A stretch of DNA of 64,000 nucleotides, from positions 18,879-82,878 of the forward strand of contig CALVEH010000010.1 of NCBI GenBank assembly GCA_944326545.1. Direction: 5' to 3'. The position numbers were made by a program, and so were the translations under genes. Below are positions 24,962-35,199 of this stretch, in pieces. Below the pieces are notes generated by a model that saw only the letters and a list, made by a program, of their open reading frames with translations, had not been told where the DNA came from and did not search any database. The first letter of the stretch is position 1; each line of letters begins with the position of its first letter. The stretch is from Candidatus Gastranaerophilales bacterium (GTDB lineage: Bacteria > Cyanobacteriota > Vampirovibrionia > Gastranaerophilales > Gastranaerophilaceae).

Positions 24962-26878
24962 ATGAATACCCTAACTTATCAAGATGTTGTATCGCAAATA
25001 AAAGACAGACTGGACATAGTCGATGTTATTTCCAAGTATGTTATCCTCAAAAAACAAGGAGGAAACTACTGGGGCTGTTGTCCTTTTCATAATGAAAAAA
25101 CACCTTCTTTTAGCGTAAGCCCGGCTAAACAGATTTATAAATGTTTTGGCTGTGGAGAAGGCGGCGACGTTTTAAGCTTTTTGATGAAAATAAACAATCA
25201 GTCTTTTCATGACGTAATAAAAGAACAGGCTGAAATCCTTGGTATAGAACTTCCTTCTACATTTGAAAAAGCTAATGATAATAAAGATATTAAAGAACAA
25301 ATTTATGCTTGTATGAAAGATACAGCAGACTTTTATAAAAAGACGCTTTTGGCTGACAAAAGTTCCGTAGCTTATAAATATATATCAGGCAGAGAAATTA
25401 CTGACGAAAATATAGAAACCTACATGCTTGGTTTTGCACCAAATTCTTATGATGAATTGCAGAAATATTTAAAAGGCAAATATTCTGAAGATATTCAAGA
25501 AAAAGCAGGGTTAATAATTAAAAGAGAAAATAACTCAGGTTATGTAGACAGGTTCCGTAACAGAATAACAATCCCTATTTTTGATGAAAAAGGTAATATT
25601 GTTGCTTTTGGTGCACGTGCAATAGAGGCAGGTCAAAACCCAAAATATTTGAATTCACCTGACACTGTTGTTTACAACAAAAGCCATATTTTGTACGGGT
25701 TGTTTCAGGCAAAAGAAGCGATAAAAGAAAACGATTCTATTGTTATTATGGAAGGGTATTTTGACGTTATATCAGCACAAATTAACGGAGTAAAAAATGC
25801 TGTAGGTGCTTGTGGTACTGCGTTGACAGATAGCCATGTAAAGTTGATTTCAAGATATACACCATCAAGAAGAATTTATCTCGCTTTTGATACAGACAAA
25901 GCCGGTCAAAATGCCACTAAAAAAGGGGCTCAAGTTATAAAAGAAGCTTTTGCAGGTTTGGGAAATATAAAGCAGTTTGATGAAAGCTTTTCATCTTTTT
26001 CCGGCGTTGATAACAGGTATTCTTGTGAGCTTAGAGTTGTTGTTCCTCCCGAGGGTAAAGATCCTGATGAATTTATTAGAGAAAACGGAGCTCAAGCTTA
26101 TCAAGAAGTCTTGAAAGATGCGCCTTTGCTTGTTGATTTTCAAATAAACAGCATCCTTAAATCTTATCAAAAAGGTATGTCTCCAATTGAGAAAAATAAT
26201 ATAGTTAAAGATGTTTTGCCTTATTTGGCTGAGATTAACAACAGTATTGTTCGTGGGGAGTACATAAAAATTGTTGCAACAAGGCTTGAAATCGACGAGC
26301 GTGTTTTAGTAAATGAACTCAAAAAGATTTTAAGCAATGGTTTTGATAACACTTATTCTCCAAAACCAAAGCCACAAGCTCAACTTGCTCCTATTGTAAA
26401 GAAATCTTTAAATATTTCAGAAAAAGCGCAAAAAAATTTATTGTCGATGTATTTACTAAATGAAAGTACATATAGTATTCAAACATTAAACAGCATTTTA
26501 AAAGATGTCGACTATACGAATGAAACATTAATAATTGTAAAAAATACAATTGACAAATTGGTTCAACGGGTAAATAATGTTAAAGAATTAACGGAAGCCC
26601 TGTACACAGAATTTGCCGAGGACTATGAAGTCAAAGACATAATCACAGATTTGATATATTTGTCCGATAGCTTTAAGGATTTGTCGGATAAGGACTTTAA
26701 AACAGCTATTAATGAAAATATTGAAACTATTAATGCTTTTAAGGAAAAGGAAGTCAAAAGTCATTTACGTTCTCAATACAGAGATGTCAACGATGATGAT
26801 ATAAAGGCTATTGAAAAGCAAATTCAATTAAAAGAACTTTTAAAAAACAAAAACAAGCTAAGAACTGGAGACAATTGA
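24962..26878 (+). CDS. dnaG: DNA primase
   Basis: 638 residues. The zinc-binding domain is [15 protein letters not shown] with [12 protein letters not shown] (residues about 40-75). The catalytic core has the RNA-polymerase-like basic motif [13 protein letters not shown] segment ([22 protein letters not shown]) and the TOPRIM acidic sites [14 protein letters not shown] and [11 protein letters not shown]. The C-terminal helicase-interaction region is divergent and Lys/Asp-rich. It makes RNA primers for lagging-strand synthesis. Its stop overlaps the rpoD start by one base (TGATG). No Shine-Dalgarno precedes the ATG. Confidence 0.96.
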   Translation: MNTLTYQDVVSQIKDRLDIVDVISKYVILKKQGGNYWGCCPFHNEKTPSFSVSPAKQIYKCFGCGEGGDVLSFLMKINNQSFHDVIKEQAEILGIELPSTFEKANDNKDIKEQIYACMKDTADFYKKTLLADKSSVAYKYISGREITDENIETYMLGFAPNSYDELQKYLKGKYSEDIQEKAGLIIKRENNSGYVDRFRNRITIPIFDEKGNIVAFGARAIEAGQNPKYLNSPDTVVYNKSHILYGLFQAKEAIKENDSIVIMEGYFDVISAQINGVKNAVGACGTALTDSHVKLISRYTPSRRIYLAFDTDKAGQNATKKGAQVIKEAFAGLGNIKQFDESFSSFSGVDNRYSCELRVVVPPEGKDPDEFIRENGAQAYQEVLKDAPLLVDFQINSILKSYQKGMSPIEKNNIVKDVLPYLAEINNSIVRGEYIKIVATRLEIDERVLVNELKKILSNGFDNTYSPKPKPQAQLAPIVKKSLNISEKAQKNLLSMYLLNESTYSIQTLNSILKDVDYTNETLIIVKNTIDKLVQRVNNVKELTEALYTEFAEDYEVKDIITDLIYLSDSFKDLSDKDFKTAINENIETINAFKEKEVKSHLRSQYRDVNDDDIKAIEKQIQLKELLKNKNKLRTGDN

Positions 26879-27954
26879 TGAGCAGAAAAAAAATGTCAGA
26901 CAAATCACTCGTTAGTATAATGGATGAAGATGATCTTCAAACAGATGATACAACTGGTGATGATTTATTTAGCGAACCCGAAACTATAACAACAGACAGT
27001 ATCGATGTAATCATCGGAAAATCAAGCTCAGTTGCAGCAGATGAAATATACATGCAGCCATCAGATGATTTGGATGCAGATGATGACCAACAAATTGCAG
27101 TTCCAAGAGGTGTATCTTTAGATGATCCTGTTAGAATGTACTTAAGAGAAATTGGTCGTATTAAACTTTTAACAGCAGATGAAGAAATTGATCTTGCAAG
27201 AAAAATTATTCAAGGCGGTAATGTCGGTGCAGTTGCAAAAAGAAAATTAGTTCAAGCAAACTTAAGACTTGTTGTTTCTATTGCAAAAAAATATGTTGGT
27301 AGAGGTATGTTGTTCCTTGACCTTATTCAAGAAGGTAACTTGGGTCTTATCCGTGCTGCTGAAAAATTTGACCACGAAAGAGGTTATAAATTTTCTACTT
27401 ATGCAACATGGTGGATTCGTCAAGCAATTACAAGAGCTATTGCTGATCAGGCTCGTACAATTCGTATCCCTGTTCACATGGTTGAAACTATCAATAAATT
27501 GAAGAAAGTTACAAGAAAACTTGCTCAAGAACTTTCTAGAAAACCAACCGAAGATGAACTTGCTCAAGAAATGAATATTTCAATTTCAAAATTAAGAGAA
27601 ATCATCAAAGTAGCTCAAGAACCTTTATCTTTAGAAACTCCTATCGGTAAAGAAGAAGATTCAAGATTGGGCGACTTTATCGAAGATAAAGATGCTGATG
27701 CTCCTGTAAAAACAGTTGCTCACGAACTTTTGAGAGAAGATTTAGCTGAAGTATTAAGCGGTCTTTCTCCACGTGAAAGAGATGTTTTAAGACTTCGTTT
27801 CGGTATGGATGACGGTCGTCAAAGAACATTGGAAGAAGTTGGTCAACTTTTCGGTGTTACTCGTGAACGTATCAGACAAATCGAAGCTAAAGCTTTAAGA
27901 AAATTGAGACATCCAAACAGAAGCAAACGCTTAAGAGAATATGTAGAAGTTTAA
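26878..27954 (+). CDS. rpoD: Primary RNA polymerase sigma factor
   Basis: 358 residues. After an acidic, poorly conserved N-terminus (about 75 residues, shorter than region 1.1 of E. coli) come region 1.2 ([23 protein letters not shown]), region 2 ([47 protein letters not shown]), region 3 ([13 protein letters not shown]) and region 4 ([42 protein letters not shown]). The complete set marks the housekeeping sigma-70. ATG at 26878 is preferred over TTG at 26875 because of ggag 8 nt upstream. Cotranscribed with dnaG, as in the macromolecular-synthesis operon of many bacteria. Confidence 0.96.
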   Translation: MSRKKMSDKSLVSIMDEDDLQTDDTTGDDLFSEPETITTDSIDVIIGKSSSVAADEIYMQPSDDLDADDDQQIAVPRGVSLDDPVRMYLREIGRIKLLTADEEIDLARKIIQGGNVGAVAKRKLVQANLRLVVSIAKKYVGRGMLFLDLIQEGNLGLIRAAEKFDHERGYKFSTYATWWIRQAITRAIADQARTIRIPVHMVETINKLKKVTRKLAQELSRKPTEDELAQEMNISISKLREIIKVAQEPLSLETPIGKEEDSRLGDFIEDKDADAPVKTVAHELLREDLAEVLSGLSPRERDVLRLRFGMDDGRQRTLEEVGQLFGVTRERIRQIEAKALRKLRHPNRSKRLREYVEV

Positions 27955-27969
27955 TCAGTAATAAATAAT

Positions 27970-28001
27970 AAAAAGCCTCAACTTGTTGTTGAGGCTTTTT
28001 T
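27970..28001. terminator. Bidirectional intrinsic terminator
   Basis: aaaagcctcaac and gttgaggctttt form a 12-bp stem around a short loop, followed by a T run. It ends rpoD and, in the other direction, the exported-protein gene. Confidence 0.85.
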
Positions 28002-28585
28002 TAATGTTGTTTTATATCAAGTCTTGCTTCGATATTACAGTCTATATCTCCGTAAATCACCTGCATATATTTTTCACCAACAGGAAATACTTTTGCATAG
28101 TTAAGAGATTTTTGATTATAGTCATATCCTGAATTTATTGCTTGTATTTTTGCAATAAGATTGTTTCCTTGATAAAAGTTCAGGTAAAAATCATTTTCAC
28201 CTGCCTTAACTGACAATATTCTGTAATATCCCGGTTCTATTTCTCTGCCATTGTCGGTGATAAGTGTGACAGGAATCATTACTGTCGGATAATCTTCATA
28301 TTTTGTTTTAATGATATTTGAATCAATAGGCGGTGTTTGCCCTTCTTGCAGCTGTGGGCCTATAGGTGCACCTTTGGGTTTCTTTTTTTCTTCTTTTTTC
28401 TTTTTCTTTTTGTTAAAGAAATCCAAAACCTTGTTAAATTCTTGGTCTGTTACCGCTTTTTGTTGGCTTTTAGCCTCGTTATCAATTTTTATCGGTTCAT
28501 CCCAAAAATCATCATCAAAGGCCAAGCATGGCAATGATGACATTACAAAACAAAATAAGAATAAACTTACAAAAAATCGTTTCAT
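28001..28585 (-). CDS. Exported protein with Lys-rich linker, function unknown
   Basis: 194 residues. Signal peptide (MKRFFVSLFLFCFVMSSLPCLA), then DDDFWDEPIKID, a long charged run NKKKKKKEEKKKPK near residues 57-72, and a C-terminal domain (YPTVMIPVTLITDNGREIEPGYYRILSV ... YGDIDCNIEARLDI) that looks like a beta sandwich. A TATTAT hexamer ends exactly 6 nt before the ATG and there is no ribosome-binding site, so the mRNA is probably leaderless. No family recognised. Confidence 0.65.
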   Translation of the reverse strand: MKRFFVSLFLFCFVMSSLPCLAFDDDFWDEPIKIDNEAKSQQKAVTDQEFNKVLDFFNKKKKKKEEKKKPKGAPIGPQLQEGQTPPIDSNIIKTKYEDYPTVMIPVTLITDNGREIEPGYYRILSVKAGENDFYLNFYQGNNLIAKIQAINSGYDYNQKSLNYAKVFPVGEKYMQVIYGDIDCNIEARLDIKQH

Positions 28586-28629
28586 AATTCTATAATAATG
28601 TTTTTTTTTATTTAGTAAAGTAAAAAGCT

Positions 28630-30384
28630 TTACATTCTTTCAGGAGCTTCAACAGCAAGTATTTTAAGCGCTGTTTTTATAACTGTTGCAACTGATTTAA
28701 CAAGCGCAAGTCTTGCTGCTGCGAGTTTTTTGTCATCAGTGAGCACTCTTGAGAATGTATAGAACTGGTGGAAGCATCCTGCGAGTTCTTGCAAGTATTT
28801 GCATATCATATATGGCGCTCTGTTTTTAGCTGCCATAAGAATCATTGGCTTGAATTCTTCCAATTTTAAAATCAGTTTTTTAGCAGAAGCTGCTGATTTG
28901 TCTTCATCAACTGACCATAAAAGGTTTAAGTCAGCATTCAAGATAGCTTCGTTAAGTTCATTTTCTTCAAATAAAGGTGATATTTTTTCTTTGGTTTCTA
29001 TGTTGATACGTTCTGATTTTGCATTTCTGAAGATAGAACAAGCTCTTGCGTGTGCGTATTGTACATAGAATACAGGGTTTTCATCTGTTTTTGATTTTGC
29101 AAGTTCTATGTCAAAGTCGAGAGTTGTATCGATGCTTCTTATTATCATCCAGTATCTTGTTGCATCAACACCTACCTCGTCAATAAGGTCTTCGAGCGTT
29201 ACCATGTTCTTTCTTTTACCCATTCTGACAGCTTCGCCGTTCATAACAATATTAACGAGCTGGCCTAATAAAACTTCAAGTTTGTTAGGGTCATCGCCGA
29301 GAGCTTCTATAGATGCTCTCATCCTTGGCACGTAACCGTGGTGGTCAGCACCCCAGATGTTTATTAACTTATCAAAGCCTCTTTTAATTTTGTCGTGGTG
29401 ATAAGCTATATCAGCTGTTAAGTACGTATTTGAACCGTCTGTTTTTCTTAGAACTCTATCTTGGTCGTCTCCAAACAGTGAAGATTTAAACCATAGAGCG
29501 CCTTCTTTTTCGTACAACATATTGAGGTCTTTGAGTTTTTTAACGCATTCTTCTACCTTGCCTGATTTGTGCAAATCAGTTTCTGAGTAGAAGTTATCAA
29601 AATGTGTGTGGAATTTGTTTAAAAGTTCTTTTTGAAGTTCCAACATTCTTGTTTTTGCAAATGAGCTGAGTTTTTCAAGTTGTTCGTTTGTAAGTTCTTT
29701 TGTGAGTGTTTTAGAAAATTCCGGATTTTCTTTAACAAATTCTTTTGCAACAGGTATAAGATATTCCCCGGGGTAGAAAGATTTTCTTTCAATTTCATCA
29801 GTAGGAAAATCTATATCTTCACCAAGCTCTTGTAGTACTCTCACGTGCAAAGAACGACCGAGGTTTTTGATTTGGTTGCCTGCGTCGTTTATATAAAATT
29901 CTTGAAAAACGTCATATCCTGCAAATTTTAAAAGATTAGCAAGAGCACTGCCCATAGCAGCCCAACGTCCGTGACCAATATGGAAAGGCCCTGTAGGGTT
30001 GGCTGAAACGTATTCCAATATTACCTTTTGTCCGTTACCAAAGTCATTAGCACCGTATTGTGCATTTTCGTTTAGGATTTCTTTAACTATTGCGTTAAGA
30101 AATGATGGGCCGAGTTTGAAGTTTATGAACCCTGCAACTGTTGTTACTTTGCAATCATCGATGCTTATAGCTTGTGCTACAGCTTGGGCTATTGCAGGAG
30201 GTGCCATTTTTGCATATTTAGCAAGAGAAGATACATTGATTGCTAAATCGCCAAATTCTTCGTTTTTGGGGATTTCCGCATTCAACGTAAACGAATCGTT
30301 TTCCTGCATTTGATTTAATTGTCCGTTTTTAGCGGCTGTTTTAATAGCATTTGTTGTAACATCGATAATATACTGTTTTAACAT
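28630..30384 (-). CDS. argS: Arginyl-tRNA synthetase
   Basis: 584 residues. The N-terminal Add-1 domain is followed by the class I signature SANPTGPFHIGHGRWAAMG (HIGH near residue 133), INDAGNQIKNLGRS, and the KMSKS-like RMGKRKNMVTLEDL, as usual for ArgRS. The C-terminal anticodon-binding DALR domain ends FYTFSRVL then AARLALVKSVATVIKTALKILAVEAPERM. Ligates Arg to tRNA-Arg. Start supported by aaggtgaag. The downstream order argS then a 54-residue small gene upstream on the same strand may indicate coexpression. Confidence 0.96.
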   Translation of the reverse strand: MLKQYIIDVTTNAIKTAAKNGQLNQMQENDSFTLNAEIPKNEEFGDLAINVSSLAKYAKMAPPAIAQAVAQAISIDDCKVTTVAGFINFKLGPSFLNAIVKEILNENAQYGANDFGNGQKVILEYVSANPTGPFHIGHGRWAAMGSALANLLKFAGYDVFQEFYINDAGNQIKNLGRSLHVRVLQELGEDIDFPTDEIERKSFYPGEYLIPVAKEFVKENPEFSKTLTKELTNEQLEKLSSFAKTRMLELQKELLNKFHTHFDNFYSETDLHKSGKVEECVKKLKDLNMLYEKEGALWFKSSLFGDDQDRVLRKTDGSNTYLTADIAYHHDKIKRGFDKLINIWGADHHGYVPRMRASIEALGDDPNKLEVLLGQLVNIVMNGEAVRMGKRKNMVTLEDLIDEVGVDATRYWMIIRSIDTTLDFDIELAKSKTDENPVFYVQYAHARACSIFRNAKSERINIETKEKISPLFEENELNEAILNADLNLLWSVDEDKSAASAKKLILKLEEFKPMILMAAKNRAPYMICKYLQELAGCFHQFYTFSRVLTDDKKLAAARLALVKSVATVIKTALKILAVEAPERM

Positions 30385-30452
30385 ACTTCACCTTGTAAAT
30401 TACTAATCTTACAAAGATTATAGTCAAAACAAGTTAGAATTAAAACACTTTG

Positions 30453-30617
30453 CTAGTTATTAGTTGAACCGGCAAGCATTTGTTTTTTCATTGCATAGAA
30501 ATAAAACTTGTCCATTTCTTCAATGCAGCCGTCTATTACTCTTATCAAATCAAGCAGATCTTCCTGCATTTTTATATGCATTATCTGTGTTTCATCATAT
30601 TCGTTATTATGTTCCAT
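30453..30617 (-). CDS. Small 54-residue helical protein
   Basis: ATG at 30617 with agggagc upstream, ending TAG at 30453-30455. The peptide begins MEHNNEYDETQIMHIKMQED and continues with LLDLIRVIDGCIEEMDKFYFYAMKKQML, a regular amphipathic helix pattern likely to form a coiled coil. It lies 68 bp upstream of argS on the same strand. Good ribosome-binding site, normal composition and helix periodicity support a real gene; function unknown. Confidence 0.62.
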   Translation of the reverse strand: MEHNNEYDETQIMHIKMQEDLLDLIRVIDGCIEEMDKFYFYAMKKQMLAGSTNN

Positions 30618-30804
30618 TTATGCTCCCTGCTTTCTTTACTTTCTATATATCGACATTTGAAAAAATAACTTTATGAAATTTGTACAGTTTGTTAATTTAT
30701 GTTAATTTCTGAATTTCGGAAGTTTTTAGGGGTTGATAAAAAGATATTTGTTTAAAAAAACTGGTCAAAACATTGAGGATTATTAATGTTCATTAACTTT
30801 TTAT

Positions 30805-30834
30805 TTGACAAAATCAAGTAAAATTTACTATTAT
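30805..30834 (+). promoter_or_regulatory. rpsA promoter
   Basis: A perfect -35 ttgaca (30805-30810), 18 bp, then -10 tattat (30829-30834). The transcript would start about 37 nt before the rpsA ATG and carry its ggag ribosome-binding site. Confidence 0.7.
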
Positions 30835-30877
30835 AACTATAGTAATAAACACATGGATAATTAAATGGAGAAAACTA

Positions 30878-31930
30878 ATGGTCACAAAAACCTACACTGA
30901 TGATGAATTTGAGTCACTTATATCGCAATACGATTATAAGTTTCAGAAAGGTGATTTAGTCAAAGGATTGGTTTGTGGATATGATTCCGAAGGTGTTGTC
31001 GTAGATATCGGTTCAAAAACATCTGCAAGCGTTCCGGAAAAAGAAGCAAGAGTTGACACATCAGTGTCGGTTGAAGAAACTCTTAAAAAGGGCGAAGTAT
31101 ATGAGTTTCTTATCATAAAAGAAGAAGACGAAGATGGTCGTTTTGTTCTTTCTCACAAAAAAGTTGCAATGGCTTATGCTTGGAAAGAACTTGAAGCTCT
31201 CAAAGATGCAGATGAAACTGTCGAAGGTACGGTTGTTTCTGTAGTTAAGGGCGGCGTGCTTGTTGAAATTAAAGGCGTTAGAGGCTTTGTCCCTTCAAGC
31301 CACTTAAGAGCAAAAGATACAGACAATATTGTCGGACAAAAAATCGAGCTTAAGATTCTTTCTTTGGATCCTGCTCAAAATAACTTTATCCTTTCAAACA
31401 AAAAGGTTTATGCTGATACTCAAGATGAAGCAAAAGAAAATATGTTCTCAAATCTTGAAGTTGGTCAAGTTGTAAAAGGTGAAGTTGTTCGTATTACTGA
31501 CTTTGGTGCATTTATTGATATCGGCGGTATGGACGGTTTACTTCCGTTATCACAAATGTCTTGGAGATGGGTTGACCATCCGTCTGATGTTTTAAAAATT
31601 GCTGATACAATTAATGTTGAAATTATCGGTATTGACCACGACAAACAAAGAGTCAGCTTGAGCTTGAAAAATCTTGAAGCTGATCCTTGGATTGAAGCTA
31701 AAAAACAAATTAAAGAAGGCGATAAAGTAGAAGGTACTATCACAAGAATTAAACACTTTGGTGCGTTTGTGGAAGTTTTTGCTGGTGTTGAAGCTTTGTT
31801 GCCTAATAATGAAGTTGTTGAATATCAAAACAAAAACGGTTGCATTTTGGCAGCCGGTGACAAGATTAAAACAACTATTATTAAGTTCAATCCTGATGAT
31901 AGAAGAATCAGTCTAAGTATTGAAGAGTAA
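30878..31930 (+). CDS. rpsA: 30S ribosomal protein S1
   Basis: 350 residues with four S1 RNA-binding domains: KGDLVKGLVCGYDSEGVVVDIG (about 28), VEGTVVSVVKGGVLVEIKGVRGFVP (about 113), VGQVVKGEVVRITDFGAFIDIGG (about 197) and KVEGTITRIKHFGAFVEVFAGVEALLP (about 283). Three- to four-domain S1 is typical of cyanobacteria and many Gram-positives, shorter than the six-domain proteobacterial form. It binds mRNA leaders during initiation. Given the apparent mix of leadered and leaderless genes here, it matters mainly for the former. ggagaaaacta precedes the ATG. Confidence 0.93.
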   Translation: MVTKTYTDDEFESLISQYDYKFQKGDLVKGLVCGYDSEGVVVDIGSKTSASVPEKEARVDTSVSVEETLKKGEVYEFLIIKEEDEDGRFVLSHKKVAMAYAWKELEALKDADETVEGTVVSVVKGGVLVEIKGVRGFVPSSHLRAKDTDNIVGQKIELKILSLDPAQNNFILSNKKVYADTQDEAKENMFSNLEVGQVVKGEVVRITDFGAFIDIGGMDGLLPLSQMSWRWVDHPSDVLKIADTINVEIIGIDHDKQRVSLSLKNLEADPWIEAKKQIKEGDKVEGTITRIKHFGAFVEVFAGVEALLPNNEVVEYQNKNGCILAAGDKIKTTIIKFNPDDRRISLSIEE

Positions 31931-31945
31931 TTTCAAATTTTTAGT

Positions 31946-31981
31946 AAAAGACCCGCCTGTTATACCTAGCGGGTCTTTTAT
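31946..31981. terminator. Intrinsic terminator between rpsA and the TolC-like gene
   Basis: aaaagacccgc (31946-31956) pairs with gcgggtctttt (31969-31979), followed by T residues; it serves both convergent genes. Confidence 0.85.
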
Positions 31982-33459
31982 TTTTGCTTTTTATAGTCAT
32001 ATAGACCTTTGTAATTTAACAATAAAGTCTGCGGGGTAATAAGCCCTATATCAAACAACAACTGAGCTTGTGCTTTGTTATATTCAATGATTGAGCGCAA
32101 CAGTTGTTGTCTGGCTTTTGTTTTTTCCGTTTGAGATGTAAGCACGTCAATGAAGGTGTTTTGACCGACATCAAAACCAATAAGTGAAAATTTTAATCCT
32201 TCGTCAGCTGCTTTAACCTGTATTCTGTTAGATTCTACTTTTTCAAGAGCCGTTTTTGAGCTGTAGTAGGAGCTTACTATATTTTCTTTTATTTGTCTTT
32301 CTAAAGTTGTTAGTTCATATCGGGCTGTTTTGATTTTTGCTACATCTGCATTTTTTTGTGTGAGTGTTCCTACCCCAAGTTTTTTTCCTACCGGTACATC
32401 GACGTTGAGGCTCAGAGTGTGGTTTGGTCTAAGACTTCCGGTTGATGTTGTACCAACTTTTGCAAATTCAAAGCTAAGGTTGATATTGGGCGCAAAATCC
32501 GTGTAATTTTTGTTCTTTAAGTTAACGAGGGATCTTATTTGTGCTCGTTTTGCCTGAATGTCTTCTCTTTGTTGCAGTGCAACGTTGTATAGGCTGTCAA
32601 CATTGTTCTTTTTTAGTATAAGTTCTCTTGGGGTGACGCCGTGTTCGTAGGGGTAGAGGGTTAGTGTAACTTCTATACCCATTATATTAGCAAGTTTTGC
32701 CTGTTGTAATCTTAGAGAATTGAGGGCTGATATGAGTTCTTGTTTTGCATCTGCATATTGAGCTTCTGCCCTTAAAATATCATATTTAGAGCCTATTCCT
32801 ATTTGATATCTGGCTTGCATTAACTTTAGTTGTTCTTGGCGGTCTCTCATATTTGAGATTAAAACCTCAATATTTAGTTTTGCTTCTAACAAATCGTAGT
32901 AGTATGTTGTTGTTTTTAGTAGTATTTCACTTTGAGTGTATTGAAGATTGTGCTTTTGGGCTTTGTTGAGGTTGTTTGTGCTTGCTATATCAAAAAGCGG
33001 AGCTCCGTTACCTATAACTGGATAATTTACATATATACCGCTATAAACAGGATTTTGGTCAATTGTTCGTGGAAGAATATCCCCAACTAAAAATTCACCA
33101 TAAACTGATTGTATTTGATATCTATAATAAAAATCAGGTAACAATTGGGCTATAGAATTGAAGTAGGTCCATTTTGTTTCTTCTTTTTTTGTGCCTTCTA
33201 TTTTTATATCGTAGTTGTTCTCCATAGCAACATAGATGCAGGTTGATAAATCTATGGGAATCAGGTTTATGTCGAGGCCTTGTTTTATTTGGTCATCAAG
33301 GTCTTTTTTAGTTAATTCATCATAGCTGCCATGACCTTCTTTTAAGGATTCAATAAAGTTATCATTTCTGTAGTCCCATATCAAACCTGGTGATTCTTCG
33401 CTATAGGCAGGGAGAAGCAAAAAAGAAAATAACAATAAAGTTTTAATTATTGTTTTCAT
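31978..33459 (-). CDS. TolC-family outer-membrane efflux channel
   Basis: 493 residues. Signal peptide MKTIIKTLLLFSFLLLPAYS; then the two OEP repeats. The first has LSTCIYVAMENNYDIKIEGTKKEETKW and ends with long helices QEQLKLMQARYQIGIGSKYDILRAEAQYADAKQELISALNSLRLQQAKLANIMG. The second has VALQQREDIQAKRAQIRSLVNLKNKNYTDFAPNINLSFEFAKVG, then FSLIGFDVGQNTFIDVLTSQTEKTKARQQLLRSIIEYNKAQAQLLFDIG. It forms the trans-periplasmic outer-membrane tunnel. Membrane-fusion and pump partners are not adjacent. Start set by ggggaga. Confidence 0.93.
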   Translation of the reverse strand: MKTIIKTLLLFSFLLLPAYSEESPGLIWDYRNDNFIESLKEGHGSYDELTKKDLDDQIKQGLDINLIPIDLSTCIYVAMENNYDIKIEGTKKEETKWTYFNSIAQLLPDFYYRYQIQSVYGEFLVGDILPRTIDQNPVYSGIYVNYPVIGNGAPLFDIASTNNLNKAQKHNLQYTQSEILLKTTTYYYDLLEAKLNIEVLISNMRDRQEQLKLMQARYQIGIGSKYDILRAEAQYADAKQELISALNSLRLQQAKLANIMGIEVTLTLYPYEHGVTPRELILKKNNVDSLYNVALQQREDIQAKRAQIRSLVNLKNKNYTDFAPNINLSFEFAKVGTTSTGSLRPNHTLSLNVDVPVGKKLGVGTLTQKNADVAKIKTARYELTTLERQIKENIVSSYYSSKTALEKVESNRIQVKAADEGLKFSLIGFDVGQNTFIDVLTSQTEKTKARQQLLRSIIEYNKAQAQLLFDIGLITPQTLLLNYKGLYDYKKQK

Positions 33460-33550
33460 ATTCTCCCCATTTCCTACTTTGTTTCATATATGAAAGCTTA
33501 TTTGAAAATGAGAGAAATTCTTATAGCCTGTTGGTTATTTATAAGGATTA

Positions 33551-35119
33551 TTAGTGACCTGATGAGTTTTTCTTTTCTTCGTGAGATTTGTGGAAATGAC
33601 ACCATTTGAAAGACGGATAAGTTTCTTTTATCTCATCCCAGGCAACGTGTACGTCATAGTTAAGGTTTCTTTTCTTTATCTCACTTTGTCTGTCGTGTTC
33701 CCATTCTTTTATAAAATCGACACAGGCATGATCTATATAGTGAAGTCTTTCAGAGCAAAGGGTAATGTTTTTATCTTTGGGAAGACTTTCAAGAGCTTCT
33801 ATTAATGTAGGAAGTTGAATAAACGTTATATTTCCGTGAATTTTTGCTGTAATTGTATTTGTTTCTTCGTTTATTTCTGTATCAATATCCACCTTTAAAA
33901 CTTTATATGCACTTTTAATCAATGCACAAATAAACCCTGCCAATATACCTTCAAACAGGTTTGTAAACAGTATAGCAACAAGTGTAATTGCATATATCGC
34001 AAATTCGCCTTTGCTTAATTTTAATATGTGTTTTGCCGCATTGACATCTACGAGTTTGTAACCCGTGTAAACAAGAATTGCAGCAAGTGAAGAAATCGGA
34101 ATGTAATTTAGTATTGCAGGGAAAAAGCTTACAAACAAAAGTACCCATACACCGTGCAATATGGCTGACATCCTTGTTTGTGCATCTGCGTTGATGTTGG
34201 CGGCGCTTCTGACTATTACGCCTGTTATCGGCAAACCACCAACAATACCTGAGAGTGAGTTGCCTACACCTTGGGCAATGATTTCTTTGTTATAATCTGT
34301 CTTTGATTTATCGCTCATTTTATCTATTGCCGTTGAGGTCAAAAGTGTTTCTGCACTAGCAATAAAAGTTATAACAAGGGCGCTAATCAATACTTTTAAA
34401 TCAAACAGATGTTTAAAGGTTTCAAGCTTTATAAATGTTGCATCTCCCCAAAAATTTTCACCCACTTGGATATAATTAATATCAAAGTGAAAAAGGTTTG
34501 CAATAAGGGATGCCGCAATTACTGCAACCAATGCTGCAGGAATCGCCTTTATTTTTTTGAATGGTATTGCGTTCCAAAAAATGATTATAGCGATGGTTAT
34601 GATACCTATAATTGCTGCTAAATGGTGACTTGAACCATCTAATGGAAGTACCGAATCTACAATCACTTTCCACAAGTCTAAAATATTTGCAATAAATGAG
34701 TTGTTTGGTTTGCTATCAAGCATTATGTGAAATTGTGAAAGAAAAATTGATATACCGATACCGGCCAGCATACCTTGTATTATTGCCGGTGATATAGCTC
34801 TAAACCATTTGCCGAGAGAAAGAAATCCAAACAAGATTTGCATAAGCCCGACTACGAATATGATTAAAAAAAGTTTTTCCATTCCCAAATTGTTGATGAT
34901 GTCAACAACAATAAGAATCAACCCTGCCGCAGGGCCTGAAACTTGCAAAGAATTACCTGACAATGCACCTACAATTATACCGCCTATGATACCTGATATA
35001 ATCCCGCAGTAAATAGGTAATCCGCAAGCTATTGAAATACCTATAGCCAAAGGCATTGCTACTAAAAATACAATAATCGAGGCAAGTGTATCTTTTTTTA
35101 TTGCAACAATATCTATCAT
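33551..35119 (-). CDS. SulP-family anion transporter with STAS domain
   Basis: 522 residues. The membrane domain starts VAIKKDTLASIIVFLVAMPLAIGISIACGLP and contains the SulP signature region GIISGIIGGIIVGALSGNSLQVSGPAAGLILIV and GVGNSLSGIVGGLPITGVIVRSAANINA. Near residue 430 a STAS domain follows (ITAKIHGNITFIQLPTLIEALESLP, LHYIDHACVDFIKEW). The family carries sulfate, bicarbonate or other anions; this subgroup often resembles bicarbonate carriers linked to carbonic anhydrase, but none is nearby, so substrate remains open. aggtgaaa sets the start. Confidence 0.9.
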   Translation of the reverse strand: MIDIVAIKKDTLASIIVFLVAMPLAIGISIACGLPIYCGIISGIIGGIIVGALSGNSLQVSGPAAGLILIVVDIINNLGMEKLFLIIFVVGLMQILFGFLSLGKWFRAISPAIIQGMLAGIGISIFLSQFHIMLDSKPNNSFIANILDLWKVIVDSVLPLDGSSHHLAAIIGIITIAIIIFWNAIPFKKIKAIPAALVAVIAASLIANLFHFDINYIQVGENFWGDATFIKLETFKHLFDLKVLISALVITFIASAETLLTSTAIDKMSDKSKTDYNKEIIAQGVGNSLSGIVGGLPITGVIVRSAANINADAQTRMSAILHGVWVLLFVSFFPAILNYIPISSLAAILVYTGYKLVDVNAAKHILKLSKGEFAIYAITLVAILFTNLFEGILAGFICALIKSAYKVLKVDIDTEINEETNTITAKIHGNITFIQLPTLIEALESLPKDKNITLCSERLHYIDHACVDFIKEWEHDRQSEIKKRNLNYDVHVAWDEIKETYPSFKWCHFHKSHEEKKNSSGH

Positions 35120-35199
35120 TATTATGTTTCACCTGTGTTATAACCGGATTTTATAATAACGAACTATAGGGCAATTTTCAATATGCTATAAAGATATTT

